Source: Margaritifera margaritifera (taxonomy: Eukaryota; Mollusca; Bivalvia; Unionida; Margaritiferidae). From it: a stretch of 64,000 bases of DNA. A program made the translations under genes and the position numbers. Every line of letters starts with the position of its first letter. The first letter of the stretch is position 1. Location of the stretch: assembly GCA_029931535.1 (NCBI GenBank), contig JAQPZY010001664.1, positions 4,928,501 through 4,992,500 on the forward strand, in the 5' to 3' direction. A model generated the notes under the pieces. It searched no databases. It had not been told where the DNA came from and saw nothing but the letters and a program-made list of their open reading frames with translations. This document shows positions 36,485 through 47,577 of this stretch, piece after piece.

Positions 36485-36865
36485 AATTCCTGAACATTTT
36501 TCCAACTTGTATTCATTGTCAGCATGTAGCACTACAGGTAGACCAAATTAAATTATCCTCAATAAAGCCAGAAAAAAATAAAACATCATGTTGATTTGGA
36601 CATGGCTTCATTAAATCATAAGAATATATGTTTCAATTCCTCTCTATTCTACAGAAGACCTTAAGCAGAAAGTGTGCATTCTGACTGCCAAATCTGTTGT
36701 AAGATAATGCAAAATTTGGCAATTCGAAGTTAGGTAATATATCCAATAAGCAATAACCATACTGACTAAAATTTCTGCACAATTTTTGGTAATTATTCAT
36801 GAGTGTATTCATGAGTGTATGACTAATTAAGGAAAAAATATTTCCTGAAATTTTCTGCACATTGA

Positions 36866-38380
36866 TGGGACTGATGCTCTACTGTCCTAAATGAATTTCC
36901 AGGAATTAAAGATAAGACCATTTCTTCCTTTTAACTGAGTACTGAAACCATCTCTGATAATCTTGAGTGACAAGATTTTCAAATTAGCAACTGCAGCTGC
37001 CATACTGGGTGTATAAAAAGCACCATTTTCATTTGGACAAACTGGACACCATTAGAAGATTTTTGGTGAAAACCCCAAATCAATATAACCATCCATTCAA
37101 GAGTTTGGAGACAAGGTATGTTCATTGTGGCAGCCATATTTAATACCAACTAGATATTATAAGAAGACTTTTGGTGAAAACCCTATGTTGATATGATCAT
37201 CAATTCTGAAGGAGTAGCAATAACAAGATTTTCAAGATGGATGTCAGATCGGCATCATTTTCATTCCAACTAGACATCATAAGAAGTCTTCTTGTAAAAC
37301 CCCATATCAAGATGACTTTCCACTGAGAAGGAGTAGCGACAACAAGATTTTCAAGATGGCTATTATAGCAGCCACATTTGAGGATAGATTAGCACCAATT
37401 TCATTCTGGGCCAATTATATATCATAATTAGTATTCGGGTGAAAACCCCATGTCAATTTGACTTTCCATTTAAGAGGAGTAGCAATAACAAGATTTTCAT
37501 GCTGACTGCCATAGTGTCCATACTGGATTTCAGATCAGCCTCATTTTCATTTATTACCAACCTGACATGATATAAAGTCTTTCAGTGAAACCCCCATGTT
37601 GATATGACCATCCATTCAGGTGGAGTAGTGATAATAAGAACATCAGTGAAACACCATTTTCATTTAGGACCAACAAGACATAAGAAGCCTTCTGGAGAAA
37701 ACCCCATGTCAACACGACTTTCCACTCAGAAGGAATAACATGAATATGATTTTCAAGATGGCTGCCAGGGCAGCTATACTGGATGTCAGTTCATAAAAAG
37801 TCTTTTAGTGAAAAATCCATGTTGATATGACAATTCATTCAGAAGGTGTAGTGATAACAAGATTTTTAAGATGACCACCCAGGTGACGTCATTGGATGTC
37901 TGGCCAGAAGCATTTTAATTTAGGACCAACCAGACATCATATGAATTCTTCTGGTGAAAACCCCATGTTGATATGACTTTCCGTTCAGGAGAAGAAGCTG
38001 TAAGAAGATGTTCAAAATAGGTTCTGTGGTGGATATTGGATCAGCACCATTTTCAGTTGGGACCAACTAGACATCATAAGAAGTCTTTTAGTGAAAACCC
38101 CATCCTGATATGACCATCCATTCAGGACATGCAGCAATAACAAGATTTTCAAGATGGCTGCTGTGGTGGCCATATTGGATATCTGAGCAGCACCATTACC
38201 ATTTAGAACCAACTAGACCTAGGAGTGAATGTGTGTGTAAAGTTTCATGGCAATCCTCCAAATAGTTTAGGAGGAGTAGCAATAACAAACTTGTGCCAAT
38301 GGGGGGATGGACATTGGACAACAGATAATGGACAACAGGCCATCCCACAAGCTCTTCTGGTCTATGACCAGTAGAGCTAA
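36866..38380 (+). mobile_element. Helitron/Helentron-like element, longest copy
   Basis: It starts GGGACTGATGCTCTACTGTC. About eight internal units of roughly 130-170 bp follow, each with AACAAGATTTTCAAGATGGC, CACCATTTTCATTT, GACCAACTAGACATCATAAG and GTGAAAACCCCATGTTGATA. The 3' end is a perfect 6-bp stem with loop TAT (CTGGTC/GACCAG), then TAGAGCTAA. A CTAA terminus after a hairpin is the hallmark of Helitrons. GCTCTACTGG near the start and its complement at the end act as subterminal inverted repeats, as described for Helentron-type nonautonomous elements. Confidence 0.65.
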
Positions 38381-38834
38381 AACTTGTATACTTTGCACCA
38401 TGTACTTCCACATGCATGAATTTGTATAATATTAGCACTAATATCTGCATAATAATCAATGTAAAATGGGTAAAATGAAAGAAAAAAGTCTGTGGTTACA
38501 TGGAGAGAAAAAAAAAAGGTCGGGTGGCCACTGCCATCCCAGTCTCTCTGGTTCCAAGACCCTTGCAAGGAATAACAATAATAATTAGAAGTTGACATGA
38601 CTTTTGTGGTTGTAAATAGATACTCTTGTACTTCATAACAGGTTGGCATATATTCCAAGTTCTTCTGATCCACACTTTTAAAGCCAAACTGAACATTTCT
38701 TGAAATATGTCATTCTGAAACCTGGCACACTGAAACTTTAAATAATTTCAACATTCTGTCCAGGAAATGCACAGTGTTTGATTTTGGCAGAAACTTTCAG
38801 GAGTCTAATTTCTAATTAACAATTGCCAGTAGGT

Positions 38835-39012
38835 TACCGTACATACTTGCCTATAAGTCAGGTCCAACTAAAAACAACACAGACCCAGATCTGTTTTCGC
38901 ATAATATGGCGGCAGATCAGTGTCTATGTTGTTTGTTCTATTGATCAGTCCTAACAAACTGCATAGAACCAATCTGGTTGGATATGACTTAAAAGTGTGT
39001 GTATATATGGTA
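38835..39012 (-). mobile_element. Twin-palindrome MITE, truncated module A
   Basis: Order is B then A. It starts TACCGTACATACTTGCCTAT. Module B is well kept. Module A is cut to one partial arm. The right end is GTGTATATATGGTA. Confidence 0.8.
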
Positions 39013-39212
39013 CTTTAATTTGCAGGATTTAAAAATCATTTAATTTACTGTATTATGAATCACACACCACTCTTGCTGGTTACGAATCACATAAAAAAAT
39101 ATCTTTTACTCAGTGTACATGTCTCAATCCCAATACCTGCCTTGAACTTCATGATTTTCTTGGAAATTACCAACATGCATAACTATTGTCTTGTTACCAC
39201 TTATTAACCACT

Positions 39213-39418
39213 TACCATATATACTCGTTTAGAAGTAGAGTCCAACTACAAACTTCATAGACCCAGATCTGCCACTGATAATGCACCAGCAAATCTGGGT
39301 CTATGCAGTTTCTTAGGAGTAATCAACAGAACAAACAACACACAGATTGATCTGCCGGTGCATTATGCGATGGCAGAGCAGGGTCTATGTTGTTCAAAGT
39401 TGAACTTGAAATCGATCT
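39213..39418 (+). mobile_element. Twin-palindrome MITE, right end lost
   Basis: Order is A then B. It starts TACCATATATACTCGTTTAG. Module A arms are well paired. The right outer repeat is not visible after GTTGTTCAAAGTTGAACTTG. Confidence 0.78.
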
Positions 39419-39647
39419 CAAAAAGAGATCACATTTGCTTTTTTTGTACAATGGAAGATGGAATACAACTTCAAGGTGAAAAGCTCTGAACATCAACACA
39501 CTGTTTGAGTATGTACATAAAAGTTACAGGAACATGGTCTATGACATCATTCGCGTATATTTATTATGATCAGCTTTAACTTCCTGAAATTTCTCCTAAT
39601 AATTTAAAGCAGTGAAATATTAGGTTGAATATGGTATGCAAATTCAG

Positions 39648-39875
39648 TACCGTATATACTAATGTATAAGTCAGATTCAACTGCAAACTCTACTGTATAG
39701 ATCCAGATCTGCCATCTTTTGATGCACTGACAGATTTGGGTCTATGCTATTTGTTAGGATTATTAAGTACAACAACAAAGACTCTGATCTGCTGATACAT
39801 TATATAACTGCACTTCAGGGTCTATGTTGTTTGCAGTTGGACCCAATTTATAGGCAAGTACATGTATATACAGTA
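39648..39875 (+). mobile_element. Twin-palindrome MITE
   Basis: Order is A then B. The ends TACCGTATATACTAATGTAT and AAGTACATGTATATACAGTA are present. It is the second copy within 0.5 kb and is followed at once by a SINE. Confidence 0.82.
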
Positions 39876-39949
39876 AATAGGGGCAACATAAGCTTTTCAC
39901 CAGATGCACCCTCCTGTGTGTCGTAAGAGGTGAGTAACTTGAGGCAGAA

Positions 39950-40310
39950 GCTATGGTGGCTCAGTGGTTAGTGTGACAGACTTGCGATCAAGACAGTACA
40001 GGTTCGAATCCTACCATCAGAACAGCCTGGATCAGCTGCCATGGTTCGAATCCTACCATCAGAACAGCCTGGAGCAGCTGCCATGGTTCGAATCCTACCA
40101 TCAAAACAGCCTGGAGCAGCTGCCATGGTTCGAATCCTACCATCAGAACAGCCTGGATCAGCTGCCATGGTGTTTTGTGGCAAGGCACTTTACTCTAATT
40201 GCCTTGGCACTAAATAACCTACTTGTGTTGCTATGTCATAAAATACTTGTGTTGCTATGTCATAAAATACTTGCGTTGCTGTGCCGTAAAACACCAAAGC
40301 AAACCAAATT
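39950..40310 (+). mobile_element. tRNA-derived SINE with amplified B-box segment
   Basis: The head GCTATGGTGGCTCAGTGGTT carries box A (TGGCTCAGTGG), followed by box B GGTTCGAATCC. The 42-bp stretch starting at box B is repeated four times (about 40011-40170). A downstream 29-bp unit (ACTTGTGTTGCTATGTCATA...) is repeated three times near the 3' end. Confidence 0.78.
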
Positions 40311-40773
40311 AACTATCTGCCAACAGGCATGTTCATTTTGTTCTTTATAACCATGTTGATATTTATATGAATACAATTTATGAAAATTTAGTTTTCTTGA
40401 AAAATTCTAAATAATTTTATGCTGTTAAAATTTAATTACTTAACAATACTTACTTTTACTAACTTCTTCTCAGGTCTTGCACACCAGGCTAGCCTGTATT
40501 GATGTATTCCAGTAATTGATTTATCAAATGAAATGCTATTTAAAAAAAAGCAAATATTTACATAAACATGAACTTTAAAAAAATTCCTAAGACTCGTATG
40601 TTGTATATTATTTGTTTCACACATAAGTTGATTTCAAATGAAGCTAAATGCTTAAAACCTGAATTCTGTACTACAAATAAATATCAAACTATAGTGCCAA
40701 TGGAAACCTAAAATATAAAATATTAATGAACAAAATTCCAGGGCAAAATACCAACTGCTTTTGTCTCCATTAA

Positions 40774-40976
40774 TACTGTAAATGAATTATTTTGTGGGTA
40801 TCAATTTGCGTGGTTTTGGAAAAAATGACATTTTTATTGATACTTTATGGATTGTGGAGGGGTCATATTGTTTCCATAAAGGGGTCATTCTTTGTCAGGG
40901 CATTCAATTCATGGCTTGTAGCGACCATGAAATCCACAAAAACTGTTATGCCATAAGAAATAATTAATTTACAGTA
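40774..40976. mobile_element. Palindromic MITE with TACTGTAAAT ends
   Basis: The ends TACTGTAAATGAATTAT and ATAATTAATTTACAGTA are inverted repeats (16 of 17 match). Nested complementary segments follow (GGGTATCA/TGTTATGCC, ATGGATTGTGG/GACCATGAAATCC). This 203-bp element has TA at both borders. Confidence 0.75.
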
Positions 40977-42082
40977 TGTGAAAATAATTCAATACAAGCT
41001 ACAGATCATATGACAAAATAAAACAAACTGAAACTAGAGTATACTGATTTTAAACTTTTTCTACTAATCATCACATGGGGTAACCTGATCAATTTTTAGA
41101 AACTGAATATGTTTACTTGCTGATATATAAAGATCTGGACTAAAAAAAAACTGTGATCAATATACAGTCATGTAATCTAGAATAACATCACCTTACTTCA
41201 AGAAAAAAAATCTCAGAAGAGAAAACTGCAGTTTACATTTTAACCAAAAATACACATGTACATATATCTGCAATGTATATCACTGGAAAAAACACCAACT
41301 TCCTATACAATGTTAAAATATGGATTACTGAAACTGATGCACAATTTATAATTCAGTTTACATACAAAACTAACCTTGCTAGTCTCAAGACCAATCCTAC
41401 TGAATGCAGTCCTAATCACAACTTCATCTCCAGTATCATTTTAAAATGAATCAAATTTCACCTACATTGGCCACATTTGAAAAAGCCTAGCCAACAATTA
41501 AATGTTATTCCTAGCCTTTGATAAGATCTCCATGAATCTGAATCCCCCAGCTTTCTTTTCAAATGGATCTATTCAACACAGAAAGTCCCATAATCTCTCT
41601 CACCTAGCCTGCACCTATGGAAATTGGTAGCGTTATTTGTCGACAAACAATAAGAGCGGATGTGTAATGATAGCGTCACCCTTCAGTCAAACAGGAAACT
41701 ATGGCTGTTTAAATAAGCTTTGAAACCTTGCCACCACCAATAACTGGGTTTATGTGGAATATTGATAGGAAATAAGCTCTTTCGTCCTTGATTAAATAAC
41801 GCTTTCAAAGACTTGGTGTGTCATATTCAAATAAGATCTTGTGATACAATTATTGCAAAATTGTTTGCTACTGAATTTGCACTTTCTTTTTCAAGTACAA
41901 ATGTAGTACAAAAGACAACCTGATGGTAAAGTATTTTCTGCTGTACATTAACCAGTATTTGATTTTTCTTTCCCTTTTACTTCAGCTATTCAATATGTAT
42001 ACTTTCTTCTCTAGTTGAATATATGAATATGCACTTCCAGGTGTATAAATAAGGACGGATAAAAATACAGGTATTTTTAAAT

Positions 42083-42116
42083 GTGTGTGTGTGTGTGTGT
42101 GCACATGTGTGCATGC
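42083..42116. repeat. (TG)n microsatellite
   Basis: A run of TG followed by CACATGTGTGCATG. Confidence 0.9.
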
Positions 42117-42321
42117 AACCTTTTAATTAAACATCTTTTTCACACACATCTGATATGCTATCAGATCTTACTAGAGTTGTAAAATCATTCATAAGTAGAA
42201 ATTTAAAAGTAATTTTCATTAAATAGATATCTGTCTTAACAATAAATTTAAACATCCTGGGATTTCATAAATATGTATTGTAACCAGTCAATTGAATTTA
42301 AACATCCTGGGATTTCATAAG

Positions 42322-42534
42322 TACTAATCGTTTATAAGTCGGGTCCAACTGCAAACAACATGGACCTTGATCTCCCATTGCATAATGTGTCGGCAGATCA
42401 GGGTCTATGCTGTTTGTTCTACTTATTAATCCTAACAAACTGCAAGTTCCAGATCCACTGGTACATTATGCGACAGCAGATCTGGGTCTATGCAGTCTGC
42501 AGTTGGACCCAACTTGCAAGTGAGTATATATGGA
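42322..42534 (-). mobile_element. Twin-palindrome MITE, left end reduced
   Basis: Order is B then A. The left end is cut to TACTAATCGTTTATAAGTCG. The right end is GTGAGTATATATGG. It is preceded by a short direct duplication (AAACATCCTGGGATTTCATA) at 42252 and 42299. Confidence 0.8.
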
Positions 42535-43287
42535 ATCACAAGTCCATATATTTGGAAATTCAACAATATGACTCAATACCATTATCATTCCAAATAAAAC
42601 CCTACAATTAAAAATAAGTTATTTTTTCACTAGTAGACATATATATGTCATCAAATAATGCAACCAGCAGATGTGGGTCTAAACTGTTCACGCCACATAT
42701 AGCTTCAAGAAAAAAGTGTAGATCATGATCAGATGGCACATAATATAGTGACACATATAGCTCTTAGAATTAAAAATATATTGTGATACATTGCAATACT
42801 GTATAAAATATTGTGATATTATTGTGATTCCACCAGAAAAAAATAAATGATGCTAGCATTATATATTCTGCTTATTGCAATCATCTCATTACCCTTTCCA
42901 TCTACTTTGTTCTTGTGTCCATAATGCCAACCAGGCTATAGAACTTTTCACTAGGTCATAAACACACAGGGGCTTGAAGGTACAGTCTTTGCTCTATTTT
43001 TTAAAAATAGGATATTCAGTGTTGTACCTAGGATCCTAAGAGCATGGGATGTTGTGTCCCCCCATCCTCCAAATTTGGGGGACACATAGAATTTCAAAGT
43101 GACGAAGAATAATACTTGTAATGGTTAAAAAAAATGAGACATCTTATTTGCTTTGACAATTTTGCAACCTTAAGTTTTGTCGTCTGCACTGCAGTATAAT
43201 ATTTTCCTTGGTGTTATGTATTAATTTTTTTAAACTTCTTATCAAGTGATCAAGTAACCCATAAAACACATTTACATGTCTGAATAT

Positions 43288-43540
43288 TAGTGGTATAAAG
43301 ATATATCAATATATTGGTACATATCGGTATAGTGGAATAACGATATATCAATATATTGGTACATATCGGTATAGTAAAATAACGATATATCAATATATTG
43401 GTACATATCAATATAGTGGAATAACGATATATCAATATATTGGTACATATCGGTATAGTGGTATAACGATATATCAATATATTGGTACATATCGGTATAG
43501 TGGTATAATGATATATCAATATATTGGTACATATCGGTAC
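43288..43540. repeat. 42-bp array made from the end of the nested element
   Basis: About six copies of a 42-bp unit beginning TAGTGGTATAACGATATATC are present. The unit includes the first bases of the inserted element itself. The frames left open by this array (14 codons per unit) are not genes. Confidence 0.88.
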
Positions 43541-44174
43541 AATTATGTAACACAATTTGTGTCTGTACAAGTTCTTCCATATCAATATTTTAAAACTGAC
43601 TATTAGTTGGACCTGTTGTGGAGCTAGTTTTGTTTACTGAAAATCTTAGTATTCTAATAGAACACTATGACCAGTCGAACACATGGTTTAATAGTGGCTG
43701 ATGTTCAATCACTGTTGAGTAAAGCTGAACCAGATCTTATACTTAATAAGCAGGCAAAGAGCACAGCGTGAACTCACTTGAACACTTGAAGGTGAAATTA
43801 ATAAATCATTAGCAGTATGATGTAGATGCTATGATATCATGAGCTAGTCTGAAGGGACTATCAGTAATCTCGTCATGCAGATGCATTTACAAAATCCATT
43901 CGTAACAGCTGGTTATTACTAATCTTTAAGCTGCAAACTCTCGTCTTTTACCTAGCCATACACATAATCCGTATAATTTTTTCCCAAAATAAGGAGAAAC
44001 ACAGCCGATGGAATGTGTTATTAAATTTTTACTACCATTATAATAAGAACTTGCAGCCTTGGCAAATCACGCTGACAGTTGGTATCACATAGGTTTTCAC
44101 AATGGTCAGCTTGGTAGCAATATATATCGATACACATATTTCAATGCAGTTTCAGCTGGCAATACTCACCCCTA
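43288..44174. mobile_element. Nested hAT-like element inserted with 8-bp duplication
   Basis: CTGAATAT occurs at 43280-43287 and again at 44175-44182. The paralogue at 60872-61636 has a single GAATAT at this position (near 61151), an empty site. The insert starts TAGTGGTATAAAGATATATC and ends GCAATACTCACCCCTA. The short inverted ends (TAGTGGT against TAGGGGT) and 8-bp duplication fit hAT. It has no coding capacity. Confidence 0.8.
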
Positions 44175-45608
44175 CTGAATATCTGGTTCACCTGAAACGA
44201 GCCTCACCATAACTTTTCCGTTCCCAATCTTGCTCTCATTTAACTTTTAATGTTCACTCAATATTTATCTGCGTTTAGTAAAATAATTCCCACATTTTCA
44301 GAAATTATTTTCTTTCAAACTACTAATTCATTAAATGTCAATTTCTGTATTTCTGAAAGTTTTTCAGCCTAGAAATTTAGTCCATTCTCTCATTAATTCA
44401 ACCTCGAAACTACATTGCCCTAGTGGCCTTCAGTGACTTTGCTCTGCAACTTGGCAGACTACTACAAACCCTGAATGTTTTGATTGCCAAAAATGTTGTT
44501 TTAAATAAAAATTAACTAAATCTAAAAGTTTTTATAACCTTTAGTGACTCTGGCCATTGTCAGAGTCAACATAGACATGGGCAGACATGCACTGAAGAAA
44601 AATAATAGATTGTTTGATTTTTCCCTAATGAAAATGTGGGCCCAGGGGGCACACAGGAGTCAAGATTTGGGGAACATGGGGCAAAATATTTGTGGGAAAT
44701 CCATGATCCCACACTCAAGGTGCAACACTGATACTCGTAGACACTAAGACAGTATCCTCAAGTCCATGCGGTTACACTCGGCCATGCTTGACTAACTTAC
44801 TGCCTTGTAGTTTAAAGCCAAGGTCAATTAGTGATCAATATCAACAAAGTGCTTATTTATTAACATTAAATCAATGGGCTTCTTGGTGATATGATTCACC
44901 ATTATAGAAATTCCATTACCTTTATTCACAATATGCATGAATCTGATGGAAAATGTGTAGTGGGAAAATGTTGCCAATATTAATTTTACGAAAATAATAA
45001 AGTTTCATGTAAGAACATTTTTTAAATTTGTCAATATCATGTTATACTGATTTAATAACACAGCAAATTTTTTTATCGCTAGGTTCATATCATGATATAC
45101 CGATATTTTATATTATTGCGCACCACTACTGGCTTTATGCTGTGAGCAGTTTAGTGCATTAAACACGAGTCAATACAGTATAGCTTGACTGATTTAATTT
45201 GATATGTCAGTGGTGTAATATCCAAAAGATCTGGAGCTACAAGTTTTTTCAATCAATCCTAAACACTAAGTACAGCTAATGCTACAATTCAACAATGACC
45301 AGTGGCTCCTAATATCCATTAGTATTGGAATATATGTTCACCGAATATTGACATTTTTCTGAAAAGGCTTACAGTTCATGTGATTTGAACAAATAAGTTA
45401 GCCTTACAAGTTTGACCTTATATTATTATTGATTTATAACATTTCAAAATACCAAAATCAAATGGTCACACAGGGCCAATATGAATTACATTGTCGGGCC
45501 ATTTTTTCCCCTTTTTTTTAGCAAATGAAGATTACATGTATTAGTTTCAGCTAAAGTGCAGTTGGCATATCTTCACTAAGCCATAGTTCTATTATGTTAA
45601 CTGTATCC

Positions 45609-45826
45609 ACCATATATACTCGCATATAAACCCAGTCCAAATGCAAACAACATAGACCCTGATCTGCCATCTCATAATGTGCTGGCAGATCAGGGTCTAT
45701 GTTGTTTGTTCTACTGATTAGTTCTTACAAACTGCACAGACCCAGATCTGCCGGTGCATTATGTGATGGCAGATCTGGGTCTATGCAGTTTTCAGTTGGT
45801 ATCAGCTTATACGCTAACATATCAGA
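45609..45826 (-). mobile_element. Twin-palindrome MITE, best-preserved palindromes
   Basis: Order is B then A. Module B arms (AAACAACATAGACCCTGATC... and its complement) pair perfectly over 25 bp. Module A arms pair over 23 bp with one mismatch (CACAGACCC against GGGTCTATG). The left end is ACCATATATACTCGCATATA. The right end is worn. Confidence 0.9.
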
Positions 45827-46523
45827 ACCCTGGCTAGTGAAGATGCAATTGGAATGGGGAATGGGGAATTTCATCATTGTATGCAATCAGATATTTCTGA
45901 TTAATTTGAAACACCTGAGCACTACCTAAATAACCTGGGCCATATTGGGACTTTCCTTAGCAGTAGGTGACACATTGATAAATTATGCCAGTTCACAAAC
46001 TTGATTGTTGCAGTTTTTTTCAATAATGGGAGAGATATGCTCAATTCCATTCCATGCTAATAAAGTTTTATCACTTACGAAGATGAACATTTTTATACAG
46101 AAGTTTCAATGTTCAAAATTAACAGACTTCACAGAAGTAAAATATACAAGACAACCAAACCTTGAACATTTTATAACAATACTGTATATCAACACAATAC
46201 AATGTATTTGCTTAGCCTGTACCCCGAATAGTACGAGTTTCACAAAAATCAACATATTCCTACTTCTATTATTTAACATGCTATTGAATTTGCTTACATT
46301 TTCAAAATGAACAAAGACAAATGTAAACTATAATTTACTTGCCTGCAGATTAACTGATATATATTTTAGAATGTGTACATTTTACAGGTGATTAATATGT
46401 CCTGTCTCAAAGCTTTACAGGTGATTGATATGTCCTGTTTCACGTAGCTTTGCTTTATCACAGGCAGCACCATTTCAACTTCTGACATAATTAATTAATT
46501 CCTACCCCTCTGTCTTGAAGAAT

Positions 46524-46743
46524 GACTGTATATACTCACTTACAAGTCAGATCCAACTGCAAACTGCACAGACCCTGATCTGCCATCACATAATGCACTG
46601 GCAGATCTGGATAAATGCAATTTGTTACGAATAATCAGTAGAACATGCAACAGAGACCCTGATCTGCTGGCACATTATACTTTGGCAGAGCAGGGTCTAT
46701 GTTGTTTGCTGTTGGACTTAACTTATAAGTGAGAATATATGGA
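46524..46743 (+). mobile_element. Twin-palindrome MITE
   Basis: Order is A then B. The left arm of module A carries the CCTGATCTG base of module B, which could reflect conversion between modules or a point change. Confidence 0.83.
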
Positions 46744-47466
46744 ATATGTAAGGCTATTGTCTATAGATTTGTTAATGAACAATGACTAACTAACTTATCA
46801 AATACCATCAGTCATTCTTTTTGGCGCCAGAAATACTTTGATATGTTATCTTCCCAATCTGAGTTTCAATTGTCAAATAGACCATTGTCTGACCAAAGTA
46901 CATTTTATATCAGAAGTACATTTTATATCGAGGTATATTCATTTTATATCACAGTATATAAAATATATCACAATTGTCATTGCAATCATGTAAAATATCT
47001 TACCACAATAAAATCTGTTAATGCATTTATTCATAAATACCAAGTGTTATCAGCTACATGCCTTGTATGAACAATTATCATTGTTTTCTTGGCCAGGAAT
47101 TGTTGTGCCTTTTTTCAAAGGCATAGATACATGCTTAATTATCAGTGATGGATCTTTAAAAATTCCACAGTGCAAAATGTTTCTTCATCAGGGTCTAATT
47201 TATTAGAACTGAAGATTATTGGGTGAAATTCCCTCTCCATTTGAAAAAAAAGGGAGGAATTTTCTGAATATTTAGGAATTTAATGAAGCTGCAAAGGTAG
47301 GGCTTTAAAATATAATGCATCATTTTCACACAGTCATTGTTTTTTTTGGCACGATTTAAGCACATTCTACAATAGATCCTGCTGCATAACTCTGAACTGA
47401 AATATTGCGGACTTTTTTTTTTTAATAGTAAAACTGAATCATAGGCTCAGTATTCATATGAATTCT

Positions 47467-47577
47467 CAAAACTTTTTATACTGTATCTGAAACTCAAACT
47501 CAAAACTTTTTATACTGTATCTGAAACTCAAACTCAAAACTTTTTATACTGTATCTGAAACTCAAACTCAAAACCTC
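47467..47577. repeat. 34-bp array, 3 units
   Basis: The unit is CAAAACTTTTTATACTGTAT then CTGAAACTCAAACT. Confidence 0.92.

Larger units (their letters stand above)
43017..44730. mobile_element. hAT-like nonautonomous element with a nested insertion
   Basis: The ends CAGTGTTGTAC and GTGCAACACTG are inverted repeats. The body matches the 765-bp element at 60872-61636 along its length (CTAGGATCC/ATAGGATCC, TCCAAATTTGGGGGACACA, later CTTGGCAGACTACTACAAAC). The match is interrupted by 887 bp at 43288-44174. No clear target duplication was seen for the outer element. Confidence 0.78.

Noticed and set aside
43250..43585. 111- and 97-codon minus-strand frames
   Set aside because: They come from the 42-bp array at the start of the nested element.
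45060..45128. Possible second end (complement TAGTGGTGCGCAATAATATA) pairing with the nested element start at 43288
   Set aside because: The flanks do not give a matching duplication, and the 44174 end with CTGAATAT on both sides explains the insertion better. It may be a separate fragment of a related family.
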